Below are positions 5,487 through 5,512 of a DNA stretch of 5,512 bases, one piece after another (within the stretch, counting starts at the first letter, position 1; every line of letters starts with the position of its first letter). The position numbers and the translations under genes are program-made. Origin of the DNA: Pseudomonadota bacterium (GTDB taxonomy: Bacteria; Pseudomonadota; Alphaproteobacteria; Rhizobiales; Kaistiaceae); NCBI GenBank assembly GCA_023392225.1, contig JAEVZM010000393.1, positions 1 through 5,512 on the forward strand, read 5' to 3'. Under the pieces are notes generated by a model. The model made no database searches and was not told the DNA's origin. It saw only the letters and a program-made list of their open reading frames with translations.

Positions 5487-5512
5487 GGCTAACTGCAGCG
5501 GCAGCGCCGGGT

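Overview
The window looks like chromosomal DNA of a high-GC alphaproteobacterium, most likely of the Hyphomicrobiales/Rhizobiales type. This rests on strong G/C bias at third codon positions, a homospermidine synthase (sym-homospermidine is a typical alphaproteobacterial polyamine), an ETF-beta-type lysine methyltransferase, a DUF4424 secreted protein and an NMT1/THI5-like ABC binding protein. I see no insertion sequence, phage gene, CRISPR array, tRNA or rRNA, and no sign of a new defence or mobile system. The content is ordinary housekeeping, with the most interesting signals in the regulatory DNA.

Layout. At the left edge is the C-terminal effector domain of a LysR-type regulator (+), cut by the window start. 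It converges on a secreted DUF4424 protein (-), and the two stop codons abut (TAG|CTA). A 146-base divergent gap follows. Next come a short acidic protein with a single C-terminal membrane helix (+) and, 88 bases on, a METTL20/EtfB-lysine-methyltransferase homologue (+). That gene converges, across 17 bases, on homospermidine synthase hss (-). A 365-base divergent spacer separates hss from the gene of a periplasmic substrate-binding protein (+), which ends 26 bases before the right edge. Its permease and ATPase genes would be expected just beyond.

Regulation. The 365-base spacer holds a near-consensus sigma-54 (-24/-12) promoter, TGGCACG-N4-TTGC with exact GG-N10-GC spacing, pointing at the transporter gene. 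It also holds an 18-base inverted repeat (8-base arms) that contains a TTGACC -35-like hexamer pointing at hss, and an 8-base palindrome about 110 bases upstream of the predicted sigma-54 start. The simplest reading is a transporter switched on by a sigma-54 activator, for example under nitrogen control, next to an hss gene with its own repressible promoter. Whether the transporter and polyamine synthesis are functionally linked cannot be told from this window.
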